From: Nitrospirota bacterium
Lineage (GTDB): Bacteria; Nitrospirota; Nitrospiria; Nitrospirales; Nitrospiraceae
DNA: 64,000 bases
Reading direction: 5' to 3'
Assembly: GCA_030645475.1 (NCBI GenBank)
Contig: JAUSMA010000069.1
Location: forward strand, 310,001-374,000
Shown: positions 1-8,687 of the stretch, one piece after another
How positions within the stretch are numbered: the first letter of the stretch is position 1
How the letters are laid out: each line of letters opens with the position of its first letter
Program-made: the position numbers and the translations under genes
Notes under the pieces: generated by a model
The model's database searches: none
What the model was told of the DNA's origin: nothing
Seen by the model: the letters and a program-made list of their open reading frames with translations, nothing else

Positions 1-148
1 CGAGTATTTGGGAGCGTTGGTATGTAGACTTTTGTTTGGCTCCACGTATGATGGTAGTTAGCTATCTTGGCGAGTTAACGCCCACCGACAGTAAGTTGTA
101 GCCCATGACTAAACTCTGAGTGCCAACTAGTATTCGTGCTCATGCTCT

Positions 149-646
149 TTGACTAGGGAGGGTAGACAGCTGAAGCCCGTAACTCTTGATACCAACGTGC
201 TACCAGCAGACGATTTAATTGAACTTGCAAGATCTATGGGTTGGGACGTTGTCGTTGTTTCGGTGACAGAACGAGAACTCGGCCATGGTGATAGAAGATT
301 GCAGGTGGCAGGGTTGGGGAAAGTCCTAGAGCTTGGCATCGCAGATGAGAGTGAAGTGGACAACTGTGTTGTCGGTGGTGGCGACGATTACATGGAATCC
401 ATAATTCAAATCATCTCAAATGGTTTATTTCCAAAGTCTGGTAGGCGAGGGCAACTCTCTAATGGTCAGCGTCGGCAACTTCGAGATGCAATGATTCTTG
501 ACGCGCATGCTCGAGAGGGAAGAAGTGTTTTTGTTACAAATGACATGAGAGGCTTTATTGATGGCGGTCGAAGAGAGATGTTGCAGGCTTTGTTAAAGAC
601 GAAAATCCTGAGCGGCAAAGAGTTTTTTCAGGAGCTTCGGAGCTGA
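149..646 (+). CDS. PIN-domain protein, putative nuclease
   Basis: Reads as a small PIN-like protein. Near the N-terminus is the hallmark LDTNVL (first acidic residue about 14), then a conserved acidic TERELG near residue 41, and a C-terminal RDAMILDAHA...VFVTND block, the usual acidic positions of a metal-dependent PIN RNase. The open frame begins just after a stop at 128. TTG at 149 gives 165 residues but has no ribosome site; a CTG at 170 lies 8 nt behind AGGGAGGG and may be the true start. No antitoxin gene is next to it, so calling it a VapC toxin would be speculative. It converges with the restriction endonuclease gene 67 bp downstream, and its GC is visibly lower than that of housekeeping genes in the window. 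Family is fairly sure, function is not. Confidence 0.7.
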   Translation: MTREGRQLKPVTLDTNVLPADDLIELARSMGWDVVVVSVTERELGHGDRRLQVAGLGKVLELGIADESEVDNCVVGGGDDYMESIIQIISNGLFPKSGRRGQLSNGQRRQLRDAMILDAHAREGRSVFVTNDMRGFIDGGRREMLQALLKTKILSGKEFFQELRS

Positions 647-713
647 AGACTCACGGAGCCTCGTCAGCTTACGGAAAGCCGTGTCCGAGCTATTGCTAGC
701 TCATGCGGTGCAG

Positions 714-1478
714 CTACTTACTACGGCTGCCCAAGAACGTGACGACGTGGCCTCGTAGAGCGGCCACGAAGCGCTGAAAATTTAGGTCTTCAGCTGGTTG
801 CGTGATTGTGGTTTTTCGTGAGTTCGTAGCCATCATGAAGCAGGCTGAGGTATAGAGCCGCTCTAGGACCAAGCGGCGACAGAGCAGCTCGTAACGTTTG
901 CCATAAGAGACCCCTTTATACCTCCGGAGGGCCGCTGTGTCTTTGAGATGAATTTCCCCGCGAAATTCAGGGTCTACCTGGAAGTACGGTTCCTTATTGA
1001 CGACAGGAGTTTTGACGTTGTCGCGGTCTTCCAATAAGAACAGGTAGCCAAGAAATGGGGGAGGGGCCTGACCGAAGCGGCCTTCTCGGAAGGCCGTCCA
1101 AATATCCTTGGCACTGCCCACCGCTTCTTCTGAACGGTTGTTCACATTATTGCCGATAGACTTGCCTGCTTGGGATTTAAACTCCATGGCTAAGACCAAC
1201 GCGCCGTCTGAGATGACAATGAGGTCCCATTTTTTCGTGGCTCTGAAATAACCAGGTAGCTCAAGCGCGGTCCTTGTGCGGACATCAACCTTCTTTAATC
1301 CGGCTTCGCACAGGATGTCAGAAACTAAGACCTCCAGGGCACCCATCTGAGTGCCTCCAGTGACCTCGCCTCGTGTCCCAGCATCGATTTTCCCTGACTT
1401 GACCTGCTTCTCTTTATTTTGCCTTCGGGCGTTCCAGTAGCTTTGGACGGCGGCTTGCAGTCTCTTCTCAATGTTCAA
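714..1478 (-). CDS. Type II restriction endonuclease, PaeR7I/XhoI family (predicted CTCGAG)
   Basis: Closely resembles PaeR7I/XhoI endonucleases from memory: the blocks DAGTRGEVTGG, LPGYFRATKKWDLIV, AMEFKSQ, GNNVNNRSEEAVGSA, WTAFREG and PFLGYL occur in the family order. The WDLIV...EFKSQ stretch provides the D...E-x-K metal site of PD-(D/E)xK nucleases. I chose TTG at 1478 as start: a TGGAGG ribosome site (1485-1490) lies 6 nt before it, it overlaps the methylase stop by 11 bp, and it gives 254 residues, near the family length of about 245. An ATG at 1511 and further upstream starts would add residues the family lacks. Translation is probably coupled to the methylase upstream. Predicted to cut CTCGAG, by family inference only; that hexamer occurs in this window (for example 510, 13060, 52234). 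Confidence 0.9.
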   Translation of the reverse strand: MNIEKRLQAAVQSYWNARRQNKEKQVKSGKIDAGTRGEVTGGTQMGALEVLVSDILCEAGLKKVDVRTRTALELPGYFRATKKWDLIVISDGALVLAMEFKSQAGKSIGNNVNNRSEEAVGSAKDIWTAFREGRFGQAPPPFLGYLFLLEDRDNVKTPVVNKEPYFQVDPEFRGEIHLKDTAALRRYKGVSYGKRYELLCRRLVLERLYTSACFMMATNSRKTTITQPAEDLNFQRFVAALRGHVVTFLGSRSK

Positions 1479-3177
1479 GCGCTGCCTCCATCGTGCGAGC
1501 GTTAATTCCATATAGAGCCAACGCCACTTGGGTTGCACGGGGCTTGTCACGATGGCGAAAGGCGTCCTTCAGTTCATGGGACTGTATCTTGGACAAGGTC
1601 TTCGGGGCGGGGACACGAATCCGGCGCAGATACTGTGCCTGGAAACGTAAATAGCCGCCTCGCATGCGGACTCCATAGGATTCGATGAAGAACTGTCCGA
1701 CCGTCGACATCAGGAGGCCTCCGAGTACTTCGAGATCCCACTCGTCCGACTGAATGAAATACAGATTGTGGTGCGGATAGGTTTCGCCCCGATCCAAGAC
1801 CGGCTCCAGCCGGTTCTTAATATCCGGGATATAGAGTTTGTGTGTATCGGTGAGGAGATGGTTGACGCGGTCGATCGTCTTATACCATTTGCCGATACTC
1901 TTCTCCGCTGTGTGGCGCTTCTTCAGGGCTGCCGCATGGTGCTCGTAGTAGGCTTGCAACTTCGGATAGGTTTTCAGATTGACCAGCCCCTCGTGGCTCC
2001 AAGGATTCACTAGATAGTGCCCGGACCATCGCACCGTTCCGTCCGCGAGGTCTTTCGCAAGGGCGAGCTTGAGGAGACGGGAAGGTTCCACAAGATCTGC
2101 ATCGGTCGTGATGTAGACACGATCGTTTCCAGTGGCGACGCCAATTCCCACCTTGGCATTCATTTCGAGAGGAGGAAACTGATCTTCCAGTCGTCTGAGG
2201 AGTGCCAGCTGTTCTGGCGAATGGCAGGGCCAGGGGTCAGCTCCCTTGAACCATGTTTTCACCACTGCCCGATGGATACCTTGAGGCAGTATGTCCCGGC
2301 CGTTCGTCTGAAGCGTCTTTGCCAATTGTCTTGGCTGAATATTCTCAGCGTCCTGATCGGCACGTGCCACAACGGTCGACTGCTGTTTTTTGTGCCGAAT
2401 CACCGTAATCGCCGGATAGGCGTCTACTTCATCGTCGAAGGCGTTGGCGTGGTGCATGCTCAGGAGCAATTCAACGCTATAAGTCGAACTGATAAGCTGC
2501 CGCAGTTCTGCCCCATATTGGTTACGCATCCATCGATCAGCGCAGATAAAGGCGCATACACCGCCGGGCTTTAGCTGTCGAAGCGCGGCTTCGAAAAAGG
2601 CCACGTAGAGATCGGCTCGACCGCGCATCGTTGGATACGCGTTGCGGTAAACCGAGGCCGTTTCCTCTGGAATATCCTCAAGGCGGATATAGGGAGGGTT
2701 TCCGATAATGAAATCTGCCTGTCTCGTGTCGGCATCCAGAAGGTAGTCTCGGTTTAACACCCACGCGTCGGCTAGTCGTTTGGCTAGCAGGGGCTTTACG
2801 CCACGAGTCATTAGGATATTTTGGGCGACTGCGCGTGCACGAGCAGCGCTCTCTTCATCCAGCTCGTATGCAATTAAGGAATGTTGGCATTCAGACAATG
2901 GTCGGCCTAGATTTTTGCACGATTCCACCAGGCGTTCGATCATGGGACCGAGAAATGCGCCATCACCAGCCGCTGGTTCAATGGCCAGAGCATCCACCAG
3001 GTTGTTATCCGAGCAGTAGCCGCTCAGATCCAGGAGTAGTTCAACGACCCAACGCTTTGTGTACACGACGCCTTTTGGCTCGAATACATTGGAAGGCAAG
3101 GGACGACGGAGAGGTGCAATCAGCTGGAGCTGAATGCCTCGCGTTGCGGTTGATGGGTTTATCTGGTTGTCTGCCAC
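1468..3177 (-). CDS. Type II N6-adenine DNA methyltransferase of the PaeR7I/XhoI-type system
   Basis: The 569-residue protein has the SAM-binding motif I (EPAAGDGAF, residues 67-75) and the catalytic NPPY (160-163, in IIGNPPYIRLED), the arrangement of N6-adenine methylases. The rest is a target-recognition region ending in a repeat-like helical tail. It is the protecting partner of the downstream endonuclease: the two genes overlap, same strand, methylase first, so methylation can precede cleavage. GTG at 3177 is the likely start; a GGAGAG lies about 13 nt upstream, which is long. I see no controller (C) protein gene beside it. Predicted target is the inner adenine of CTCGAG, from the partner's family. 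Confidence is high for the enzyme class, moderate for specificity. Confidence 0.92.
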   Translation of the reverse strand: MADNQINPSTATRGIQLQLIAPLRRPLPSNVFEPKGVVYTKRWVVELLLDLSGYCSDNNLVDALAIEPAAGDGAFLGPMIERLVESCKNLGRPLSECQHSLIAYELDEESAARARAVAQNILMTRGVKPLLAKRLADAWVLNRDYLLDADTRQADFIIGNPPYIRLEDIPEETASVYRNAYPTMRGRADLYVAFFEAALRQLKPGGVCAFICADRWMRNQYGAELRQLISSTYSVELLLSMHHANAFDDEVDAYPAITVIRHKKQQSTVVARADQDAENIQPRQLAKTLQTNGRDILPQGIHRAVVKTWFKGADPWPCHSPEQLALLRRLEDQFPPLEMNAKVGIGVATGNDRVYITTDADLVEPSRLLKLALAKDLADGTVRWSGHYLVNPWSHEGLVNLKTYPKLQAYYEHHAAALKKRHTAEKSIGKWYKTIDRVNHLLTDTHKLYIPDIKNRLEPVLDRGETYPHHNLYFIQSDEWDLEVLGGLLMSTVGQFFIESYGVRMRGGYLRFQAQYLRRIRVPAPKTLSKIQSHELKDAFRHRDKPRATQVALALYGINARTMEAALEH

Positions 3178-3464
3178 TAGGGCCTCGAACTCTCCGGTGA
3201 GGTCGGGGAAACGAGCGGTTGATACTAACTTGTCTGCGCTCTTCGATCAAGATTCAATCACCAGCAGCGGTATACCTGCTTGTCTGCGACGCTCAATCGT
3301 GAAATTGAAACCATTATCCTCGTGCAGGATTGCGTGGTTGCTTCCTACCTCGTGAGAATCCTTTCAAGTTGATCATCTGTCCGAGACTGGTTGATCCTGA
3401 GTGGCATTTTGCATACGCATTAAATATGAATCGTCGCCGAATTGAAGCGCGAAATGTGCGAGAC
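3178..3464. other. Gap upstream of the methylase with a possible gene remnant
   Basis: No convincing gene. On the minus strand a stretch of about 40 codons ending near 3250 (reading ...AILHEDNGFNFTIERR...LLVIES then stop) looks protein-like, but it is cut by a stop at its 5' side and no start is visible, so it may be the decayed tail of an older gene. I do not recognise the family. Confidence 0.3.
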
Positions 3465-3590
3465 ATGCTGGATGAGCGAGACGGGCCACAAGGGAAAGCC
3501 CGGGGTCTCCATTGCGCGCGGCCTTCGAGGGCCTTCTGAGGCCGCGCGTTGCGCGAGCACAGAAGATCATCAGGCTCTATCCCCGTCTTC
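3465..3590 (+). repeat. Dispersed repeat family B, copy 1
   Basis: The 35-nt core at 3542-3576 is identical to 18946-18980; flanking sequence is also partly shared (GCGAGAC...GGCCA...CCCGGG upstream, ATCCCC downstream). Both copies lie in the same orientation, about 55 nt before the start codon of the next gene. It contains the palindromic run GCGCGTTGCGC. The protein-like reading frames that cross both copies on the minus strand are by-products of the repeat. Confidence 0.75.
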
Positions 3591-3592
3591 CG

Positions 3593-3622
3593 TTGACGGC
3601 GCAACGCCTGCCTCCCTATGAT
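3593..3622 (+). promoter_or_regulatory. Promoter of the HEAT-repeat gene
   Basis: TTGACG (3593-3598), 18-nt spacer, TATGAT (3617-3622). Predicted transcription start is near 3629-3631, only 1-3 nt before the ATG at 3632, and no ribosome site precedes that ATG, so the message is probably leaderless. Confidence 0.6.
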
Positions 3623-3631
3623 GCGGGTTCT

Positions 3632-4267
3632 ATGCAACGAAACGAATCAGGCCAGGCTAGTCCGACTGCCATCGTGGTCGTCATCGGCCTCGTCATTACT
3701 TGTGTCTGGGTTTGGAAGCGTTTGGCGCTGGAGACTCAGGAGTATGTGATCGACCAAGCCATCCCCATGGCGTTTGCCGGATTGGTGATCGCGGCAGGCC
3801 TATGGATGGTGGTCCGATCGATCAACCGACGCAGGGCGAAGCGGCGAGATCGAGCGACGCTGTTGGCCTTGTTCGAGAAGGCGAAGGGGCGGGAGAAGAA
3901 GCTGGAGATCGCCTTTGCCTTGATTGAAGTGAACGAATATCGCGCCAAAGGCTTGGAGTCTGTCACGCCTGCGTTACGTGACCTTTTTGCAACGACCCTG
4001 CAGCGGGCACTGGATGATAAGCAACATCGGATTCGTGGGATGGCTGCCAGCCACCTTGGTGTGTTGAACGACATGACCGTCGTTCCTCTGTTACTCAAGG
4101 CGCTGGAGGATGACCATGCCTATGTCCGCTCCAGTGCGGCGTTGGGGTTAGGCCGGTTGCGCGCGCGCGCGGCGGAGAAAATATTGACGACAATTATGGT
4201 GGAGGATTGGGATCAAACGGTCCGGAGTCGATCGCGGGAGGCGTTGGAGCGGATCAAGCAGTCGTGA
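3632..4267 (+). CDS. Membrane-anchored HEAT-repeat protein
   Basis: Starting at 3632 gives 211 residues; the longer frame would translate repeat family B, which argues against an upstream start. Two hydrophobic segments (about residues 13-27 and 45-63) are followed by a basic RRRAKRRDR stretch and then a helical domain with PBS-lyase/HEAT-type repeats (for example ...RGMAASHLGVL... and ...VRSSAALGLGRL...). Such repeats act as protein-binding scaffolds; the cargo here is unknown. The nearest genes do not suggest a pathway. Expression probably comes from the promoter immediately upstream. Confidence 0.75.
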   Translation: MQRNESGQASPTAIVVVIGLVITCVWVWKRLALETQEYVIDQAIPMAFAGLVIAAGLWMVVRSINRRRAKRRDRATLLALFEKAKGREKKLEIAFALIEVNEYRAKGLESVTPALRDLFATTLQRALDDKQHRIRGMAASHLGVLNDMTVVPLLLKALEDDHAYVRSSAALGLGRLRARAAEKILTTIMVEDWDQTVRSRSREALERIKQS

Positions 4268-4336
4268 AACCCTTCGAATAGGCGAGAAGGTCTATAGGCT
4301 GAAGACTGAAGTGTTCGGACCTTCGAGTCATAACCT

Positions 4337-5191
4337 TCAGCCTTCTGGTTGCGCCTGTTCGTCGACCCATTGAATACAGGCGATCTCCGGCGCGCAATTC
4401 CATCGCAACGGAAGAAACGACCATCCGAGTCCACGATTGATATAGAGCCGTCGCCCAGGCGTTCCATGGTGCCCCTCGATCCGTCCATTGCATCCAGGTG
4501 GGAGCCAGAAGGTCGGAACGCCGGGGATGCGCCATTGACCTCCGTGGCTATGGCCGCAGAGGATCAGATCGACGGCATGGTGGTCTTCCAGTTGATCGAG
4601 GATGTTCGGCGCATGGGCCAGCAACAGGGTGTAGCGGTTCTGTGCGCTCGGCGGCAGACAGCTCAAGTCGGCCCGATGCAGTGAGGGGTCATCGACACCG
4701 ACAATGGCGATCTCGCCACCCTCTATTGGGATGTAGGTGGTCTGATTGATCAAGAGGGTGATCTTATGGCGGTCTGCGAGTTCGGCATAGTGATCGATCG
4801 GCACGCCACTGTAGTGGTCATGGTTGCCTAAGGTGATGAAGACGGGGGCAATCTCACGCAAGCCGGCGAGAAATCGAAACACATGCGGCAGGCCTTCCGG
4901 CACGTTGAGCAGGTCGCCGGTGATAAAGATCCAGTCTGGCTGGAGATCGCCGGTGGCGGCGACAATGAGATCATGTCGCGGCAGATAGCGGTCGAGATGA
5001 AGATCGCTGAGATGGACGGCTCGTTTGCCGGCCAAGGGCCCATGTACATAAGTCAGCCGTGAGATCTCGTGGCGGGAGAGTCCTATGTCCCAATGGGGCA
5101 CGAGACCAAAGAGTCGATAGAGCGGCTCACTCAGGGAATGTCCGATGAAGGAACGGGCACGATCGGGCCAGGATCGCATGCGTCGCGTCAT
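4337..5191 (-). CDS. Calcineurin-like metallophosphoesterase (YaeI-like)
   Basis: All metallophosphoesterase motifs are visible in order in 284 residues: SDLHLD (about 62-67), TGDLLN (91-96), LGNHDH (121-126), LAHAPN, and GHSHGGQW near 213, which together bind the two catalytic metals. The family includes YaeI-type phosphodiesterases of the envelope; no clear signal peptide is seen, although the first 45 residues could be an amphipathic membrane-associated segment. It overlaps the preceding gene by 4 bp (start codon inside that gene's end), so the two are translationally coupled. Substrate is unknown. Confidence 0.85.
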   Translation of the reverse strand: MTRRMRSWPDRARSFIGHSLSEPLYRLFGLVPHWDIGLSRHEISRLTYVHGPLAGKRAVHLSDLHLDRYLPRHDLIVAATGDLQPDWIFITGDLLNVPEGLPHVFRFLAGLREIAPVFITLGNHDHYSGVPIDHYAELADRHKITLLINQTTYIPIEGGEIAIVGVDDPSLHRADLSCLPPSAQNRYTLLLAHAPNILDQLEDHHAVDLILCGHSHGGQWRIPGVPTFWLPPGCNGRIEGHHGTPGRRLYINRGLGWSFLPLRWNCAPEIACIQWVDEQAQPEG

Positions 5192-5841
5192 CCCATCATC
5201 CGATCCAGCTCGACGCGATCTGAGGGGGTCACACGATAGCCCCGTCCGTAGAGATCGCTCATGCCTTGCATCAAGGCGTCCATATTACGGCTGCGGTACC
5301 AGCTGTCGAATCGCTCCGTCAGCGCCGCGGCCTGTTTCGAGGTTGGATCCCCTTGACGGTAGGGGAGGGAGAGGGAACGGAACAAGTCTTGAAGTTCCGT
5401 TGGCCCGTAGGTGGCATCGTCATTCCGGTCGGCAACCAGGGCGAACTCGTAGAAGGTCAGGCTGACCGAGAGGACTGACTGGGTTTTGGAAAAGTTATCC
5501 CGCGCGTCATCCATTCCGCCTGGATAATCGCGAGGGCAATCCCGGTCGAGCTGGGATGCAGGCGTCATGTTCCAGCTGATTCCCTGCACGGACGGGGGAG
5601 GCACCTTGGTTGCCTGATAAAACCAGGAGAGGCAGTTGTTCGCTCGCGCAAAGGCTTGCTTGTCGTGGTGGATTTGTTTGCCGATATGTTGTGTGAATTG
5701 TTGAAAGATCGTGCGCTCTCTGCTCGATGAGTTGTCTGGGAACAGTGCGATCAGCAGCATGGTGACGAACAGGCCTGTCGCTAGTAGGTAGGTCCGAGGT
5801 TTCTGATAGATTCTGTGGCTGTAGACTGAGTGGAAGAGCAT
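5188..5841 (-). CDS. Membrane-anchored protein of unknown function
   Basis: A 217-residue protein with one hydrophobic segment (about residues 17-34) followed by a polar domain containing two cysteines (NNCLSW and RDCPRD) and a TFYEFALVADRNDD segment that resembles an EF-hand-like acidic loop. I do not recognise the family. It forms an operon with the metallophosphoesterase (4-bp overlap), suggesting a common role at the membrane. Its ATG lies 6 nt behind a TATACT box with a TGG extension and has no ribosome site, so the transcript is probably leaderless. Confidence 0.6.
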   Translation of the reverse strand: MLFHSVYSHRIYQKPRTYLLATGLFVTMLLIALFPDNSSSRERTIFQQFTQHIGKQIHHDKQAFARANNCLSWFYQATKVPPPSVQGISWNMTPASQLDRDCPRDYPGGMDDARDNFSKTQSVLSVSLTFYEFALVADRNDDATYGPTELQDLFRSLSLPYRQGDPTSKQAAALTERFDSWYRSRNMDALMQGMSDLYGRGYRVTPSDRVELDRMMG

Positions 5842-5847
5842 AGGGGA

Positions 5848-5856
5848 AGTATACCA
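5848..5856 (-). promoter_or_regulatory. Extended -10 promoter for the membrane protein/phosphoesterase operon
   Basis: On the minus strand TGG-TATACT (5856-5848) lies 6 nt before the ATG at 5841. The same CATGGTATA core recurs before uvrA. No good -35 is visible, consistent with an extended -10 promoter. Confidence 0.5.
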
Positions 5857-5937
5857 TGCGAGTCGTCTTGTCCCTCATCGGGATTGACGAAGTGGTAAGG
5901 GCGATGACGTGCGAATGAAGAAGGGGCCTGTTAGACC

Positions 5938-6963
5938 ATGACCATGCCGTTTTTGACTGCGACAGTACCGGGCATCGGCGGACAGATGCGGGCTCTGCCG
6001 GAAGATTTCCAGGTCGAGGAACGTCCGCTCTATCTTCCTTGCGGCGAGGGCGAGCATCTCTACATCAAGATCAAGAAACGCCTGCTCTCCACTCCGGATC
6101 TCGTGTTGCGACTCTCTTCGGTCTTGGGGGTGAAAGCGCAGGCGATCGGGGTGGCGGGCCTCAAAGATGCCAGGGCCGTGACGACGCAGATGATTTCACT
6201 GCTGGGTGTGACTCCTGACCGGCTGGATCGGCTGAAAGTGGACGAACAGTTGTTGTCGGTGGAGGTCCTGGGTCGACATCGCAATCGGTTACGTCCGGGG
6301 CATCATGCCGGCAATGTCTTCCGGTTGGTGATCAGGGATGTCGCCAGCCATGCCCGCGAAACGGTACCCCTAGTCGCCGACATGCTGGCGCGGCGAGGGG
6401 TGCCGAACTATTTCGGTCCGCAACGGCAAGGACGGAGTGGACTGAATTACCAGACGGGAGCCGAGTTGCTGGTGGACCCTGTTCGCCGCAACAAGCTGAG
6501 CCGGTCCAAGCGCATGTGGTATCTCAATTCCTATCAGTCGCACTTCTTCAATGACATGCTGGCCAGACGGTTGGATCGGATCGATCGCATCCTGGTGGGA
6601 GACTGGGCCATGAAAATGGAGAACGGCGCCTGTTTTCTGGTTGAGGATGCCGCGGTGGAACAGCCCAGGGCGGACCAGTTCGAAATCAGTCCTACCGGCA
6701 TCCTCTTCGGGTCGCGCGTGTCGTGGGCCACGGGAGAGCCTGGCGAGATCGAACGGGCTGTGGTGGTCGAGAGCGGCGCTACGCCGGAGAGTCTCACCGA
6801 GGCGGCGAAGGCTTGCGGGTTTCGCGGTGAACGGCGCTCGTTCAGAACGCGCCTTGTCGATTTGGACTGGGCTTTGGAGGGCACCGTGCTCACCCTCTCG
6901 TTCTCGCTCCCGCCCGGCGCGTATGCGACGAATGTCTTACGCGAGCTCATGAAGTCCGACTGA
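5938..6963 (+). CDS. truD: tRNA pseudouridine(13) synthase TruD
   Basis: 341 residues, close to the usual length of about 350. The signature GLKDARAVTTQ carries the catalytic aspartate (D77), preceded by the N-terminal PEDFQVEE motif and followed by NYFGPQRQG and the insertion domain, all typical of TruD, which isomerises U13 of tRNA(Glu) and other tRNAs. ATG at 5938 has a weak ribosome site about 13 nt upstream (GAAGGGG); ATG at 5944 is an alternative. It stands alone, divergent from the phosphoesterase operon and followed by a family A repeat that may terminate transcription. Confidence 0.95.
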   Translation: MTMPFLTATVPGIGGQMRALPEDFQVEERPLYLPCGEGEHLYIKIKKRLLSTPDLVLRLSSVLGVKAQAIGVAGLKDARAVTTQMISLLGVTPDRLDRLKVDEQLLSVEVLGRHRNRLRPGHHAGNVFRLVIRDVASHARETVPLVADMLARRGVPNYFGPQRQGRSGLNYQTGAELLVDPVRRNKLSRSKRMWYLNSYQSHFFNDMLARRLDRIDRILVGDWAMKMENGACFLVEDAAVEQPRADQFEISPTGILFGSRVSWATGEPGEIERAVVVESGATPESLTEAAKACGFRGERRSFRTRLVDLDWALEGTVLTLSFSLPPGAYATNVLRELMKSD

Positions 6964-6964
6964 T

Positions 6965-7086
6965 CGGCTGCTGAAAATGCCCGCTAGCTTCGTTCTCGGC
7001 GAGTGAGCATCCTCGACGTACCGCGAGGGTACGCCTCCGGTGTTCACTCGCCTGCGGCCTCGCTATCGGGACATTTTGAGCAGCCG
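6965..7086. repeat. Family A palindromic repeat, copy 1
   Basis: An imperfect inverted repeat of about 120 bp with complementary ends (CGGCTGCT / AGCAGCCG) and inner GCGTACC/GGTACGC-type arms. It lies just after the truD stop. The outer arms end in A-rich/T-rich tracts (GAAAATG / CATTTTG), so its RNA could act as a terminator in either direction. Confidence 0.85.
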
Positions 7087-7244
7087 GCTTGAGACTCACC
7101 CCAGTCGCTTCCGAGAGGAACTGAAAGCAGCTAGCCCGGTAAATACACAGAGACTTCCCCCTCCTCTCAAGCCTGATATGACCCGCAGTACATGAAACTG
7201 GGTGGTACAATTTGTAGAGAACCTACCTGATTGGAGTCTGGCTC

Positions 7245-8486
7245 ATGATGCAAGACCAAGAAACCGTCATCCTCCAAGGCCACATCATCGATTCGTTGAT
7301 CCTCGCGAAGGTCCTGGACCGGATTCTGATGATGGGTGGAACCTTCGACCTTCAGGACGTGCAGATCGGCAAGACCCGCGAGGAGCCGTCGCGCGCTAGG
7401 ATCATCGTACGGGCCTCGTCTGCCAAACTGCTGAGCGACATTCTCCATGCCATTCAACCTCACGGTGCGTCGGTTGAGAACGAACAGGATTGCCGGCTGG
7501 ATGCGGCGCCGGCGGCCGGCATCTTTCCCGACGAGTTTTATGCGACGACCCATTTGTCCACCCAGGTGCGCATACGTGAGCAGTGGGTGGAGGTGGAGGG
7601 GATCGAGATGGACTTGGGGATTCGCGTAGACCCGGTGGGCCTGACTGCCCGTACCCTTCCCATGGGAGAAGTAAAGCAAGGCGATCTGATTGTGACCGGT
7701 CGTGAGGGCGTGCGGGTAATTCCTCTCCAACGGCCACGTGACCGCGATGTGTTCAGCTTTATGGAGTCGCAGGTGTCGTCCGAGCGTCCCCATGGGCGCG
7801 TCATCAGCGACATTGCCAAACGCCTGGTGCAGTTGCGAACAGGGTTCCGTGAGGGAACAGTCGGCAGCAAAGTGCTGCTGGCGGGAGGTCCGGCGATTGT
7901 GCATGCCGGAGGGCGCGACGCGCTGACATGGCTCGTCGATGAAGAATTCATCCATGTCTTGTTCTGCGGGAATGCCCTGGCTGCTCACGACATGGAAGTC
8001 GACCTCTACGGCACGTCCCTCGGCTATGGGCATGTGGCCGGTCGGGTCGTGCCGCATGGGCATGAACACCATCTGCGAACGATTAATCGGATCAGGGCCA
8101 TTGGGAGCATCGAGGCCGCAGTCCGGTCGGGAGTCATCAAGACCGGCATTATGGCGGCCTGCGTCAGGCGGGGTGTTCAGGTTGTCATGGCCGGGACGAT
8201 CCGCGATGACGGTCCGTTGCCCGGCGTCATCACAGATTCGGTGGAGGCGCAAGCAGCCATGCGTAGGGCAATCCCTGGTGTCGGACTGGCCGTGCTCGTT
8301 GCCTCGACGCTGCATGCGGTGGCGACGGGCAATTTGTTGCCTGCCACGATCCCCTCCGTCTGTGTCGATATCAATCCGGCCGTACCGACCAAGCTCGCGG
8401 ATCGAGGAAGTTTTCAGGCTGTCGGTCTGATTATGGATGCGGCATCGTTCCTCCGCGAGCTGGCACGTGAGCTCGCAGGATGCTGA
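7245..8486 (+). CDS. Ornithine cyclodeaminase, TIGR00300 / AgrE C-terminal type
   Basis: The 413-residue protein matches the archaeal-type ornithine cyclodeaminase family (formerly LOR/SDH conserved region): an N-terminal LQGHIIDSLILAKVLDRI segment, the KQGDLIVTG motif, and a nucleotide-binding C-terminal half with GTSLGYGH, GIMAACVRRGVQVVMAGTIRDDGPLPG and PSVCVDINPAVPTKL. This domain converts ornithine to proline plus ammonia with NAD(H). In cyanobacterial AgrE/ArgZ it is fused to arginine dihydrolase; here the dihydrolase is the next gene, so the pathway is split. Ribosome site GGAG 8 nt before ATG 7245. The final two codons and the stop come from the end of a family A repeat. Older annotations as saccharopine dehydrogenase-like are less likely. 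Confidence 0.82.
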   Translation: MMQDQETVILQGHIIDSLILAKVLDRILMMGGTFDLQDVQIGKTREEPSRARIIVRASSAKLLSDILHAIQPHGASVENEQDCRLDAAPAAGIFPDEFYATTHLSTQVRIREQWVEVEGIEMDLGIRVDPVGLTARTLPMGEVKQGDLIVTGREGVRVIPLQRPRDRDVFSFMESQVSSERPHGRVISDIAKRLVQLRTGFREGTVGSKVLLAGGPAIVHAGGRDALTWLVDEEFIHVLFCGNALAAHDMEVDLYGTSLGYGHVAGRVVPHGHEHHLRTINRIRAIGSIEAAVRSGVIKTGIMAACVRRGVQVVMAGTIRDDGPLPGVITDSVEAQAAMRRAIPGVGLAVLVASTLHAVATGNLLPATIPSVCVDINPAVPTKLADRGSFQAVGLIMDAASFLRELARELAGC

Positions 8487-8597
8487 AAAAGTCCGCCAGC
8501 AGCGTTCTCGCATCGTTCAGAGGCTCAACGTACCCCAAGGGTACGCCTCGCCTCTTCGCTCGTTGCGGCCTTGCTGGACGGCCATTTTGAGCATCCT
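8477..8597. repeat. Family A palindromic repeat, copy 2
   Basis: Ends AGGATGCT/AGCATCCT with inner CGTACC/GGTACG arms. Its left end overlaps the ornithine cyclodeaminase gene: the last two codons and the TGA stop are repeat sequence. It separates the two arginine-catabolism genes. Confidence 0.88.
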
Positions 8598-8687
8598 GAG
8601 ATTATTCCCGTCCCTGTACCATGCGAAATATTTCAGTTGAGTTTGTGTGTGTGCCAAGTTTTTCAGGAGTCTACGGGAGCGGAAACT

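Noticed and set aside
61-125. Possible integron attC site near GTTAACGCC
   Set aside because: No second core site or hairpin of attC type could be found.
7167-8513. 448-residue open frame opposite the ornithine cyclodeaminase
   Set aside because: Antisense to a recognised family, no motifs, rich in Arg/His/Asp as in mirror frames.
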